From: an uncultured Clostridia bacterium
Lineage (GTDB): Bacteria; Bacillota; Clostridia; Peptostreptococcales; Acidaminobacteraceae
Assembly (NCBI GenBank): GCA_945950065.1
Contig: CAMFGQ010000071.1
Coordinates: 1-7,153, forward strand
Direction: 5' to 3'
Length of the DNA stretch: 7,153 nt
In this document: positions 1 to 6,431 of the stretch, in pieces
How positions within the stretch are numbered: the stretch's first letter is position 1
Layout: every line of letters begins with the position of its first letter
Made by a program: the position numbers and the translations under genes
The notes under the pieces: generated by a model
Database searches by the model: none
The model's input: only the letters and a program-made list of their open reading frames with translations
Told to the model about the DNA's origin: nothing

Positions 1-399
1 TGGCCAGAAGAAAAACCACTTCAAGTGAGAATCTCTGCCAGCGACTGGCATGATGATGGTCTAAGCCAAAATGACCTCATTCAATTATCTCGTCACTTGA
101 AAAATCTCGGTGTAGATTCCATCCATGTTTCCAGTGGTGGCGTTACGCCAGTGAAACCACCTGTTTTTCCTGGCTATCAAATACCTCTTGCCGAGATTGT
201 AAAACAGTCCTGTGATCTCCCCACCATCGGTGGAGGATTGATTGAAACCATAGATCTGGCAACCGAAATCATTGAGAATGAAAGAGTAGACCTTATCTTT
301 TTGGGACGCGAACTTCTTCGTAACCCCTACTTCGTCCATGCACTAGGGCGACATCTAGGTGAACAAGAAGTAATCCCACCCCAATATAGGAGGGCCTAA
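1..399 (+). CDS. namA: NADPH dehydrogenase NamA/YqjM-type (Old Yellow Enzyme family), C-terminal part
   Basis: Partial gene: the frame is open to the left edge, so only the last 132 residues are present, and the GTG at position 25 is an internal Val codon, not a start. The product resembles the class of OYE flavoenzymes typified by Bacillus YqjM, which use FMN and NADPH to reduce activated C=C bonds. Visible parts are the late TIM-barrel strands: a VDSIHVSSGG segment, an IGGGLI motif (FMN phosphate loop) and LIFLGRELLRNPYF, the usual last-strand phosphate-binding segment. The C-terminus ends PQYRRA, matching the PVQYERGW end of YqjM, whose Arg336 acts as an arginine finger in the neighbouring subunit; Arg131 of this fragment would be its equivalent. 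The catalytic Cys/Tyr and His-His residues lie in the missing N-terminal part. The stop overlaps the next gene's start by one base (TAATG), so the two are probably translationally coupled. Confidence 0.9.
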   Translation, partial: WPEEKPLQVRISASDWHDDGLSQNDLIQLSRHLKNLGVDSIHVSSGGVTPVKPPVFPGYQIPLAEIVKQSCDLPTIGGGLIETIDLATEIIENERVDLIFLGRELLRNPYFVHALGRHLGEQEVIPPQYRRA

Positions 400-980
400 T
401 GTGTGGACGTTTTGAAGCTGGATTAACCGAGTTTGATCTAGCTGACTATCGCGAAGCTATCGAAAAGATTGCCCCCAAGGTAACAACAACCTTTGAGCCT
501 CAGGAAGCTTTTCCCTCTCAAAAACTGCCCATCATTACGCAGGAAGGACTATCTCAGGCCAACTGGGGTTATCCACTGAATAAAAACCTGGTGATTAACG
601 CACGAAGCGAGACCATTACCACTAAGCCCATGTTCTCCCATGCCATCATCGAGCAGCGCTGTTTAATACCAGCCAAGAGCTACTACGAGTGGAAACACAG
701 CAAGGTAAAGTACCAAGTTAACATGGAACCCATGATGACCATGGCTGGCCTTCTACTGGACTCTCCTCAGGGCAAACGCTTTGTGATCATCACCACAGAA
801 GCCAATGAGCAGATTAAGGCCATCCACCACCGTATGCCTGTCTTGCTTCAGCCTGAACAATTATCTGATTATCTCTTTGATACACCCTCAGCTCTTGCTA
901 TGCTTAAGCCCTATGAGGAAAAGCTTCATTTAACAGCTCTTTCTCCAGAACAACTCAGTCTTTTCGATTTCTTGCCATAA
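399..980 (+). CDS. SRAP-domain abasic site processing protein (YedK/HMCES family)
   Basis: A complete 193-residue SRAP protein. Family members use Cys2, exposed after removal of Met1, to form a stable thiazolidine crosslink with abasic sites in single-stranded DNA, shielding them from cleavage. All signature elements are visible: MCGRF at the N-terminus (Cys2), NARSET at residues 67-72 (Asn67), SYYEW at 94-98 (Glu97) and IHHRMPV at 142-148 (His143). Length fits the usual bacterial size of about 190-230 residues. The start is fixed both by the need for Cys2 and by an AGGAGG site at 388-393, five bases before the ATG. It overlaps the stop of the upstream flavin reductase gene by one base and is the last gene of that operon, with a terminator starting two bases after its stop. 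No phage or SOS-type genes are nearby, so this looks like a resident housekeeping copy. Confidence 0.95.
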   Translation: MCGRFEAGLTEFDLADYREAIEKIAPKVTTTFEPQEAFPSQKLPIITQEGLSQANWGYPLNKNLVINARSETITTKPMFSHAIIEQRCLIPAKSYYEWKHSKVKYQVNMEPMMTMAGLLLDSPQGKRFVIITTEANEQIKAIHHRMPVLLQPEQLSDYLFDTPSALAMLKPYEEKLHLTALSPEQLSLFDFLP

Positions 981-981
981 C

Positions 982-1009
982 AAAAGCCGCTACTTAGCAG
1001 CGGCTTTTT
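982..1009 (+). terminator. Strong intrinsic terminator, probably bidirectional
   Basis: Perfect 10-bp stem AAAAGCCGCT / AGCGGCTTTT around a 7-base loop (ACTTAGC), followed on the plus strand by a run ending in five T. It starts two bases after the SRAP stop codon. On the minus strand the same stem ends in four T, so it can also stop transcripts arriving from the convergent AEC permease gene, whose stop lies about 65 bases away. Confidence 0.93.
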
Positions 1010-1072
1010 GCTATCTTTACATGCAAAGACATACATTATCTTGGCTCTCTTAAACACCACCCTGAGAGATTA

Positions 1073-1092
1073 TTTAAAGAAGGATCTTTAAA
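1073..1092 (-). repeat. Short inverted repeat over the permease stop codon
   Basis: Perfect 8-bp arms TTTAAAGA / TCTTTAAA separated by AGGA. The repeat spans the stop codon (1074-1076) and last codons of the permease gene. The arms hold a single G:C pair, so the RNA stem would be weak, and no T-run follows on the minus strand; this is not an intrinsic terminator. It is listed because two other minus-strand genes show similar repeats at their stops. Confidence 0.5.
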
Positions 1093-1982
1093 AGCAAAGG
1101 AATCATCAGAAGACTTAAGAGTGTACTGGAGACTATTAGTCCCACCATGGTCTTAAAGTCTTTACCATAGTTGGCTGCCTGAACAGCTCCCATAGCTGCT
1201 ACAGGCATACCACTGATAATAACTGGAACAAGTAAGAGATAATCACTGAATCCCAAAAGCTTCAGAATTGCATAGATCAGTAGCGGCAAGAGGAGAAGTC
1301 TATAGAGACCCGAAAGAATGGTCAGAGGTCCCTGGTAGATATCCTCTGCTTGCATTTCTGAGAGCATTAGTCCTAATACTACCATGGAAAGTGCAGGTGT
1401 CATCCCTCCAATCAGTCCTACGGGTAAGCTTAAAAAGACAGGGAGCTTTACACCGAGAACCAGAAGCACAATCCCCGAGAGAATAGCAACGAGATTAGGC
1501 GTGATGATTTCTTTGGGATGAAAGCCTTCTCCACTGGACCCTTTGAAAAGATAAACCCCATAGGTCCACATCATGGTATCAGCTACCAGTACAAAAAGTG
1601 CTCCATAAAAGACACCTTCACTGCCAAAGACAGCATCCAGTACAGGAAGTCCTAAAAAGCCCATGTTTGAAAAGATCATGGAGAATTTATAGGCAGGTAA
1701 CTTCTCTGGGGATACCTTTAATAGCTTTCCTATAAGACCTGCTAAGAGGATAGATAAGACATAGACGCCAAGGGCAATAAGCAACATGGGAAGACCTTGT
1801 ACCAAACGATCAACCCCATGGCCAGAAAGCATGTTATTGAGTAGAAACATAGGGAGAGCAATTTTGGCAAGAAAATGGGATAAATCTCTTCTAAAATGTT
1901 CACTCACTAAGCCGATTTTTCCTGCTATAGCTCCAACAACCATCACAACAAAGAGTGCCAGTACACGATTAAATACTTCCAT
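1074..1982 (-). CDS. AEC family (auxin efflux carrier-like) permease
   Basis: A 302-residue, almost wholly hydrophobic protein with about ten predicted membrane helices, near residues 6-22, 36-53, 63-88, 98-118, 123-146, 160-180, 186-208, 221-244, 248-270 and 279-302. This is the bacterial AEC fold, two five-helix bundles. Characteristic segments are SNMGFLGLPV (105-114) in helix 4 and ISGMPVAAM (256-264) with AANYG (269-273) around helix 9, the broken-helix regions that face the substrate path. Known bacterial members move organic acids such as malate or malonate, but nothing here identifies the substrate. The start is well bounded: an in-frame TGA lies two codons upstream and the N-terminus MEVFNRVLALF is typical. 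No good Shine-Dalgarno precedes it. The upstream phosphohexomutase stop is only 17 bases away, so translation may depend on coupling to that gene. It is the last gene of its operon and converges on the SRAP gene. Confidence 0.93.
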   Translation of the reverse strand: MEVFNRVLALFVVMVVGAIAGKIGLVSEHFRRDLSHFLAKIALPMFLLNNMLSGHGVDRLVQGLPMLLIALGVYVLSILLAGLIGKLLKVSPEKLPAYKFSMIFSNMGFLGLPVLDAVFGSEGVFYGALFVLVADTMMWTYGVYLFKGSSGEGFHPKEIITPNLVAILSGIVLLVLGVKLPVFLSLPVGLIGGMTPALSMVVLGLMLSEMQAEDIYQGPLTILSGLYRLLLLPLLIYAILKLLGFSDYLLLVPVIISGMPVAAMGAVQAANYGKDFKTMVGLIVSSTLLSLLMIPLLLKILL

Positions 1983-1994
1983 AGTTCAATAATG

Positions 1995-2016
1995 AGGAGC
2001 TACTGCTGTAGCTCCT
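1995..2016 (-). promoter_or_regulatory. Intercistronic hairpin enclosing the phosphohexomutase stop codon
   Basis: Perfect 9-bp inverted repeat AGGAGCTAC / GTAGCTCCT with a 4-base loop, covering the last codons and the TAG stop (2000-2002) of the phosphohexomutase and ending 12 bases before the permease ATG. On the minus strand the following bases are CATTATTGAACT, with no T-run, so it is unlikely to terminate transcription by itself. A ribosome finishing the upstream gene would melt it. Possible roles are translational coupling or control, or mRNA 3'-end protection; which of these applies cannot be decided from sequence. Confidence 0.6.
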
Positions 2017-3598
2017 GTACGATCCTTTCATAAATTTCTTCAACTTCTTCCTTTGACCTTCCCCTAGCTCCAATGTAGATCTTTAACTTTGGCTCTGTGC
2101 CAGAGGGTCTAAAGGCTAACCAGTGCCCCCCTTCATAAAACCACATGAGGACATTGGCCCTGGGTAAACCCGTCATAGACTCCATATAGTCAATGGTCTT
2201 TAGTATATCACGACCAGCCAGCTTAAGCATGGGGTTTTCTCTATACTCAGCCATCATTTTTGCCATCTGCTCAGCACCAGAAGCACCTTCTAAGGTGAAG
2301 ACAATCTGTCCGTTCTTCTCATAACCGATGCGTGCATAAAGTTCTTCTAACACATCAATCAGTGTCTTTCCTTCTTCTTTGTACACCCTTGCCATTTCAC
2401 AGAGGCGAGCTGCCGCTTGAACGGCATCTTTGTCACGGACATGATTTAAGGAGAGATAACCGTAGCTCTCTTCAAAGCCCAAGAGGAAATCGTAGATTTT
2501 GTTGATTCTCTCCCCAATATACTTAAATCCGGTCAAAGTTCTTGTCACTTTGATTCCATAGTATCTTGCCAGATCATCTAAGAGATAACTACTGACAATG
2601 GAGGTGATGATCTCCCCTTTTTCTTCAATGCTCAGAAGATATTCTGCCATCAGTAGTCCAATTTCATTTCCACTTAAGCTTCTATACTCACCTTTATGGA
2701 GAACAAGGGCTCCTAAACGATCACCATCGGGATCACTGGCAAGAAGGAGATCAGCTCCTTCTTTTTCACCCAGTTCAATGGCCTTTTCAAAGACTTCTGG
2801 ATTTTCGGGATTAGGTGAATGGGCCTCAGGAAAGTCTCCATCAGGTGCAAACTGACTTTCTACCTTAATGAGATCAATTCCCATGGCGGTAAGGGCAGTC
2901 TCTGTTGCTCTTCCAGCAACACCATGAAGGGCTGAATAGACGACTTTCAAGGGTACTTCAGCTGTTTTCTTCACACTCTTTAAGATGGTTTCATCATACT
3001 GGGAAAGCACATCGTTGGAAATGTATTCGATCATCCCTGCTTCGATCAGATTTTTATAACTATTATTGCGCAGGGTACTGGGTTGCTTTTCTAAGAATTC
3101 CATGACGCGATGGGCTTCTTCGTCAAGAAGCTGTCTGCCTGTTCGATGATACACTTTATAACCATTATACTCAGGAGGATTATGACTAGCCGTAATGACA
3201 ACACCACCTGTTGTTCCCAAATTGCGAATAGCAAAGCTCAGTTCTGGTGTACTGGAATATTCTCTAAACAAATAGACCTTTACGCCACGACTTGCTAGAG
3301 TAACGGCTGTCTCACGGGAATACTCCATGGAACCATGGCGAGAATCAAAAGCAATAGCACAACTGGGGTGTTCATCCTGCTCCAAGAGGTAGGAGGCAAA
3401 AGCATCACTGACCCTTCGAATTTGATAGATGTGCATACGATTAGGCCCTACCCCACGTTTACCACGAATTCCTGCCGTACCAAACTCTAAACTCTTATAA
3501 TAACTATCATATTTTTCGTCACGATCTAGGGCCAACATGGCATCATGGTAAGCATCATCATATTGAGGATCCATCAATTCTTGTTCAAATCTTTTCAT
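2000..3598 (-). CDS. pgcA: Phosphohexomutase (phosphoglucomutase/phosphomannomutase, PgcA-like)
   Basis: A 532-residue alpha-D-phosphohexomutase, which interconverts hexose 1-phosphate and 6-phosphate (glucose and/or mannose) in the cytosol, feeding nucleotide-sugar synthesis for envelope polymers. All four family signatures are present: TASHNP with the phospho-Ser at 138, the Mg-binding DPDGDR loop at 289-294, the sugar-specificity loop GFEESYG at 374-380, and the phosphate-binding RPSGTEPK at 497-504. LEFGTAGIRG (38-47) and TLTGFKYIGE (354-363) are typical of the Firmicutes PgcA branch. It is somewhat shorter than the roughly 580 residues of Bacillus PgcA, with no signature lost. The start has AGGAGG five bases upstream. 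The first 14 bases overlap the end of the patatin gene, so translation is probably coupled. Whether glucose or mannose phosphate is preferred cannot be read from the sequence. Confidence 0.93.
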   Translation of the reverse strand: MKRFEQELMDPQYDDAYHDAMLALDRDEKYDSYYKSLEFGTAGIRGKRGVGPNRMHIYQIRRVSDAFASYLLEQDEHPSCAIAFDSRHGSMEYSRETAVTLASRGVKVYLFREYSSTPELSFAIRNLGTTGGVVITASHNPPEYNGYKVYHRTGRQLLDEEAHRVMEFLEKQPSTLRNNSYKNLIEAGMIEYISNDVLSQYDETILKSVKKTAEVPLKVVYSALHGVAGRATETALTAMGIDLIKVESQFAPDGDFPEAHSPNPENPEVFEKAIELGEKEGADLLLASDPDGDRLGALVLHKGEYRSLSGNEIGLLMAEYLLSIEEKGEIITSIVSSYLLDDLARYYGIKVTRTLTGFKYIGERINKIYDFLLGFEESYGYLSLNHVRDKDAVQAAARLCEMARVYKEEGKTLIDVLEELYARIGYEKNGQIVFTLEGASGAEQMAKMMAEYRENPMLKLAGRDILKTIDYMESMTGLPRANVLMWFYEGGHWLAFRPSGTEPKLKIYIGARGRSKEEVEEIYERIVQELQQ

Positions 3599-4790
3599 TT
3601 TTTCCTCCTATCAATAATTCTACACTCATCAGGACCAGTCTCTCCAGATCCCCTAACCATCCCTTGGTCACTTTGGTTACTTCACCAAAGACGAGATCCT
3701 TCACTCCCCAGTCCATTTCTTTCTCCATCACTTTCTTCTTTAATTCTACAATAAATTCATCAAATTCATATACCTTATAGGGGGTAATCCCCATATAAAG
3801 ACCCCCGGTTTCAAACAGCTTTACAAAAATCTCATCATAACCAGAAGAGGCATCTAAACCTAAGGCTCGAGCAATGCCAGGTAAGAACTCTTCATATACA
3901 TAGCGCTTTGCATCATAATTCTCTCGCAGAGAGAATTGTCCTTTGATCCTCTGAAAGGTTTCTTCTTTAAAAAACTCCGCAAAGAAATCCGGCAAAGAGT
4001 AAAAACAATAGCTACTGCCCTTATACCCATTTAGAAGGCGTAGAGCATCAAAATAACCCATCTGTACATTGTCCCGAATCTTTTCAAGATTCAGTTCAAA
4101 GCCTCTGCCGACATTTCTACTGGGCGAAATCACCGTAATATTTTCCTTAAGCCATTCTTTTCTTGGCTCTTCTCCACTATGGGAACGCAGGATATAAATG
4201 TGATCAAAGGGACCTTTTCTTGCCAATAGGGATAAGGGAACATTGTCCACAAACATCCCATCTAAGTAGCGGCGTTCTTCTGCACGAAAGAAGGGTAAGT
4301 AAGCACTTGCTAAAATGTATTCATGCACTCTATCTTTCGGTATCTCATCTACATAGAGCTCTAGTGGGGATATCCTCGGTACTCCTAGGCTTACAATGCC
4401 TAATTGAATTTCACTGGACCTAAGTACCTCTTCATCAATCTCACTCTCGATGAGTTTTTTTAGTGGTTCAATGTCCACACCTCCCTCACGAAGAGAAGAA
4501 AACATGACCCTGGTCAATTGAGGCAAGCTAGAGATCGTGAATTCTGGAACGCCAAGACAGGCAAGAGAATCCTCGCTTAGATTAAAGAGCATGTTGGGAT
4601 GAAATTCCTCGTAGAGTTCCAACATTCGGTCTAGTTTGTTGCATGCCAAAAGAGCACCATTCATGGCTCCAATGCTGGTACCTGTAATGGTTGTGGGTTT
4701 AATGCCAGCTTCATAGAGGGCTTTGATAGCACCTGCTTGATAGGCACCTCTGGTCCCTCCTCCTTCCAAGACAAAACCAATTTTCTTCAT
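3585..4790 (-). CDS. Patatin-like phospholipase family protein
   Basis: A 401-residue protein with an N-terminal patatin domain, a Ser-Asp dyad lipid acyl hydrolase. Seen in order: the glycine-rich oxyanion segment GGGTRGAYQAG (residues 10-20), the nucleophile motif GTSIG with Ser39, and LDGMFVDNVP with the presumed dyad Asp177. The third residue of the Asp motif is Met rather than the usual Gly or Ala. There is no signal peptide or membrane helix, so a cytosolic or membrane-surface role is expected. The domain ends near residue 205. About 200 further residues (a charged, aromatic-rich region with FFAEFFKEETF, 269-279) match nothing I recognise. The start has AGAGG nine bases upstream. It follows murA closely, beyond a weak terminator, and overlaps the phosphohexomutase start by 14 bases. 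The family includes both housekeeping RssA/YlbK-like proteins and secreted toxins; the lack of a secretion signal favours the former. The true substrate is unknown. Confidence 0.92.
   Translation of the reverse strand: MKKIGFVLEGGGTRGAYQAGAIKALYEAGIKPTTITGTSIGAMNGALLACNKLDRMLELYEEFHPNMLFNLSEDSLACLGVPEFTISSLPQLTRVMFSSLREGGVDIEPLKKLIESEIDEEVLRSSEIQLGIVSLGVPRISPLELYVDEIPKDRVHEYILASAYLPFFRAEERRYLDGMFVDNVPLSLLARKGPFDHIYILRSHSGEEPRKEWLKENITVISPSRNVGRGFELNLEKIRDNVQMGYFDALRLLNGYKGSSYCFYSLPDFFAEFFKEETFQRIKGQFSLRENYDAKRYVYEEFLPGIARALGLDASSGYDEIFVKLFETGGLYMGITPYKVYEFDEFIVELKKKVMEKEMDWGVKDLVFGEVTKVTKGWLGDLERLVLMSVELLIGGKNEKI
3917..3937. repeat. Perfect inverted repeat inside the patatin gene
   Basis: Nine-base arms AATTCTCTC / GAGAGAATT flank a 3-base centre (GCA). 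It lies in the C-terminal, unrecognised half of the patatin-like gene, in codons for FSLREN. No promoter or T-run accompanies it. It may be chance or an mRNA hairpin. Confidence 0.4.
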
Positions 4791-4814
4791 TGTCTACTAC
4801 CTCTTTTGCTTTAG

Positions 4815-4841
4815 AAAAAAAGAAGAGACTACTCTCTTCTT
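4815..4841 (-). terminator. Weak intrinsic terminator after murA
   Basis: On the minus strand a perfect 9-bp stem AAGAAGAGA / TCTCTTCTT with loop GTAG runs directly into a series of seven T (4821-4815). The stem begins inside the murA TAA stop codon (4840-4842). With only three G:C pairs the stem is weak, so partial read-through into the patatin gene is likely; only about 24 bases separate the T-run from the patatin ATG. Confidence 0.75.
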
Positions 4842-6102
4842 ATCCTTGAACGCGTTTGATGTTAGCTCCGATGCTTTGGAGCTTTTTCTCAATGCTGACA
4901 AAACCTCGATCCACGTGATGGATTTCAAACACTTCTGTTTTCCCTTTGGCAACAAGACCGGCCAGGATTAAAGCAGCACCTGCACGTAGGTCTGTACTTT
5001 TAACTTGAGCGCCTTCTAGGTGGTTGACACCAGAAACCATGGCAGAAGAACCATCGATGTTAATCTTTGCGCCCATGCGCATCAGCTCATTGACATACAT
5101 AAAGCGATTTTCAAAAATGGTTTCGCGAATACGATGGACACCTTCACAGACCGTCAGCATGGCCATAAATTGAGCCTGCATATCCGTGGGAAATCCTGGA
5201 TAGGGTAAAGTTGTAATGTCTACTCCCTTATAGCCATTTCTGGCATCGACATAAAGTCCATTCCCTTCAGGAGTAATGATGACGCCTGCCTCCTCGAGTT
5301 TTGAAATCAGAGGACGAAGGTGGGTTGGGAGAACGTTGTCGACAAAGATCTTACTCTTCGTAATGACTGAGGCTACCATATAGGTACCTGCTTCAATACG
5401 ATCAGGAATGACCTGATGGCGCACTCCTTTTAGTTTTTCAACACCCTTGATACGGATGGTTGATGTACCAGCACCTGAAATGTTGGCACCCATTTTTGTA
5501 AGAAAACTAGCGAGATCAGTGATCTCGGGCTCTTGAGCAGCATTTTCAATGATGGTTGTACCCTTGGCCAGGGTAGCAGCCATAAGGATGTTTTCTGTAG
5601 CTCCAACACTGGGGAAGTCTAAGTAAATGGTATTTCCGTGCATATCCCCATCTACGCGGCCCTCTACATAGCCATGACCAATTTCCACATTGACACCTAG
5701 GCGTCTAAAGCCTTTTAGGTGAAGGTCAATGGGTCGTGCACCAATGGGACATCCTCCTGGGAGAGCTACATTGGCACGCTTTCTTCTTGCAAGAAGAGGA
5801 CCCATAACCACGATGCTTGCCCTCATGCGATTGGTGAGTTCATAGCTTGCATCGGTAATGGTTGGATCAATGACTTTAGTGGTAAGTTGTTCTTTTTCTA
5901 TATCATAATGGACTTCAGATCCTAAACTTCTTAATAGATCAATCATCACGTGGACATCCAAAAGATTGGGGACATCCTCGATTACACATTCCCCCTCAGC
6001 AAGTAAGCTAGCAGCCATAATAATGAGAACGGAGTTCTTGGCACCGCTAACTCGAATACTTCCTTGCAAATTGGGAGAGGTTTCTACGACAAATTTATCC
6101 AT
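4840..6102 (-). CDS. murA: UDP-N-acetylglucosamine 1-carboxyvinyltransferase MurA
   Basis: A 420-residue MurA, the first committed enzyme of peptidoglycan synthesis: it transfers enolpyruvate from PEP to UDP-GlcNAc in the cytosol. Key residues are visible: Lys22-Asn23 in VSGAKNS, the catalytic loop LPGGCPIGARP with Cys118 and Arg123, Asp308 in FPTDMQ, and Arg399 in HHVDRGF. Having Cys rather than Asp at 118 predicts fosfomycin sensitivity. The frame is open 21 codons further up to 6165, but I start at 6102. MDKFVVETSP is the usual MurA beginning, AGGAGGT lies at the right distance (6107-6113), and the promoter -10 box lies inside the longer version. The gene has its own promoter between the barstar-like gene and its ATG, and a weak terminator at its stop. 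Many Firmicutes carry two MurA paralogues (MurAA and MurAB/MurZ); which this is cannot be settled here. Confidence 0.97.
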   Translation of the reverse strand: MDKFVVETSPNLQGSIRVSGAKNSVLIIMAASLLAEGECVIEDVPNLLDVHVMIDLLRSLGSEVHYDIEKEQLTTKVIDPTITDASYELTNRMRASIVVMGPLLARRKRANVALPGGCPIGARPIDLHLKGFRRLGVNVEIGHGYVEGRVDGDMHGNTIYLDFPSVGATENILMAATLAKGTTIIENAAQEPEITDLASFLTKMGANISGAGTSTIRIKGVEKLKGVRHQVIPDRIEAGTYMVASVITKSKIFVDNVLPTHLRPLISKLEEAGVIITPEGNGLYVDARNGYKGVDITTLPYPGFPTDMQAQFMAMLTVCEGVHRIRETIFENRFMYVNELMRMGAKINIDGSSAMVSGVNHLEGAQVKSTDLRAGAALILAGLVAKGKTEVFEIHHVDRGFVSIEKKLQSIGANIKRVQG

Positions 6103-6106
6103 ATTG

Positions 6107-6113
6107 ACCTCCT
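6107..6113 (-). promoter_or_regulatory. murA ribosome binding site (fixes the start)
   Basis: AGGAGGT on the minus strand, with AGGAGG five bases before the ATG at 6102. It is a near-perfect match to the anti-Shine-Dalgarno and decides the start in favour of 6102 over the ATG at 6165. Confidence 0.9.
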
Positions 6114-6126
6114 CATTTGTAGTACT

Positions 6127-6155
6127 AGTATAGCACAGAATAACACGGGTTAAAA
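6127..6155 (-). promoter_or_regulatory. murA promoter, extended -10 type
   Basis: On the minus strand TATACT (6132-6127) is preceded by TGC, giving an extended -10. The -35 is poor: TTTTAA at 6155-6150 with 17-base spacing, or TTAACC with 15-base spacing. Transcription would start near 6120, leaving a leader of under 20 bases that carries the AGGAGGT site. The -35 region lies on the stop codon of the barstar-like gene, and no terminator separates the two, so murA may also receive read-through from the RNase-inhibitor pair. Confidence 0.72.
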
Positions 6156-6431
6156 ATACCGCCACTTTTTTTCGCTAAAGTGCAGATTGGGATTCTCGCG
6201 GGTAGCCTCTTTAAAGGTAGAAATTAACTTTTTACCATATTCGCCGAGACTTTCACGCATTCTTCCCGAAAAGTTCAGCACAACAAAGATGGGATGATCA
6301 ATGGTTGTGAGCATATCCCATAGTGCATCTAAATTTTCTCCATAATAATCAGGGAAATTCATGGCTTCTTTCAAATAGTTATGGGCTTCAGCCGGGCTCC
6401 CCATTCTACGCCCATCAAGAAGGATCTTCAT
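6150..6431 (-). CDS. Barstar-like ribonuclease inhibitor
   Basis: A 93-residue protein of the barstar family, the size of Bacillus amyloliquefaciens barstar (about 90). Barstar binds barnase-type ribonucleases tightly in the cytoplasm by plugging the active site. The diagnostic helix PDYYGENLDALWDML (residues 27-41) is present with Tyr29, Trp38 and the acidic Asp35 and Asp39 at the same numbers as in barstar. Asp39 contacts the RNase catalytic His and Arg residues in the known complex. FKEA at 73-76 matches the barstar FREA segment with its contact Glu76 (here Glu75). There is no signal peptide, as expected for an intracellular inhibitor. The start has GAGGAG ten bases upstream, and the first 17 bases overlap the end of the barnase-like gene, so the two are co-translated. 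The C-terminus FSEKKWRYF differs from barstar's. Confidence 0.93.
   Translation of the reverse strand: MKILLDGRRMGSPAEAHNYLKEAMNFPDYYGENLDALWDMLTTIDHPIFVVLNFSGRMRESLGEYGKKLISTFKEATRENPNLHFSEKKWRYF

Noticed and set aside
1268..1486. Plus-strand frames opposite the permease, and similar frames opposite the mutase, patatin and murA genes
   Set aside because: They are antisense to clearly recognised genes, have no ribosome binding sites and resemble no protein family.
3585..4790. Patatin gene as an anti-phage effector (CBASS CapV type)
   Set aside because: There is no nucleotidyltransferase or other defence gene nearby; neighbours are envelope and sugar-phosphate genes.
4864..4887. Plus-strand terminator-like hairpin AGCTCC / GGAGCT with a T-run inside murA
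   Set aside because: The stem is only 6 bp, it is antisense within the conserved 3' end of murA, and no plus-strand transcript is expected there.
5511..5527. Perfect palindrome CGAGATCA-G-TGATCTCG in murA
   Set aside because: It encodes the conserved EITDLA segment of MurA, so the codons explain it adequately.
6103..6165. N-terminal extension of MurA to the ATG at 6165
   Set aside because: It covers the -10 box and Shine-Dalgarno, overlaps the inhibitor gene, and has no ribosome binding site of its own.
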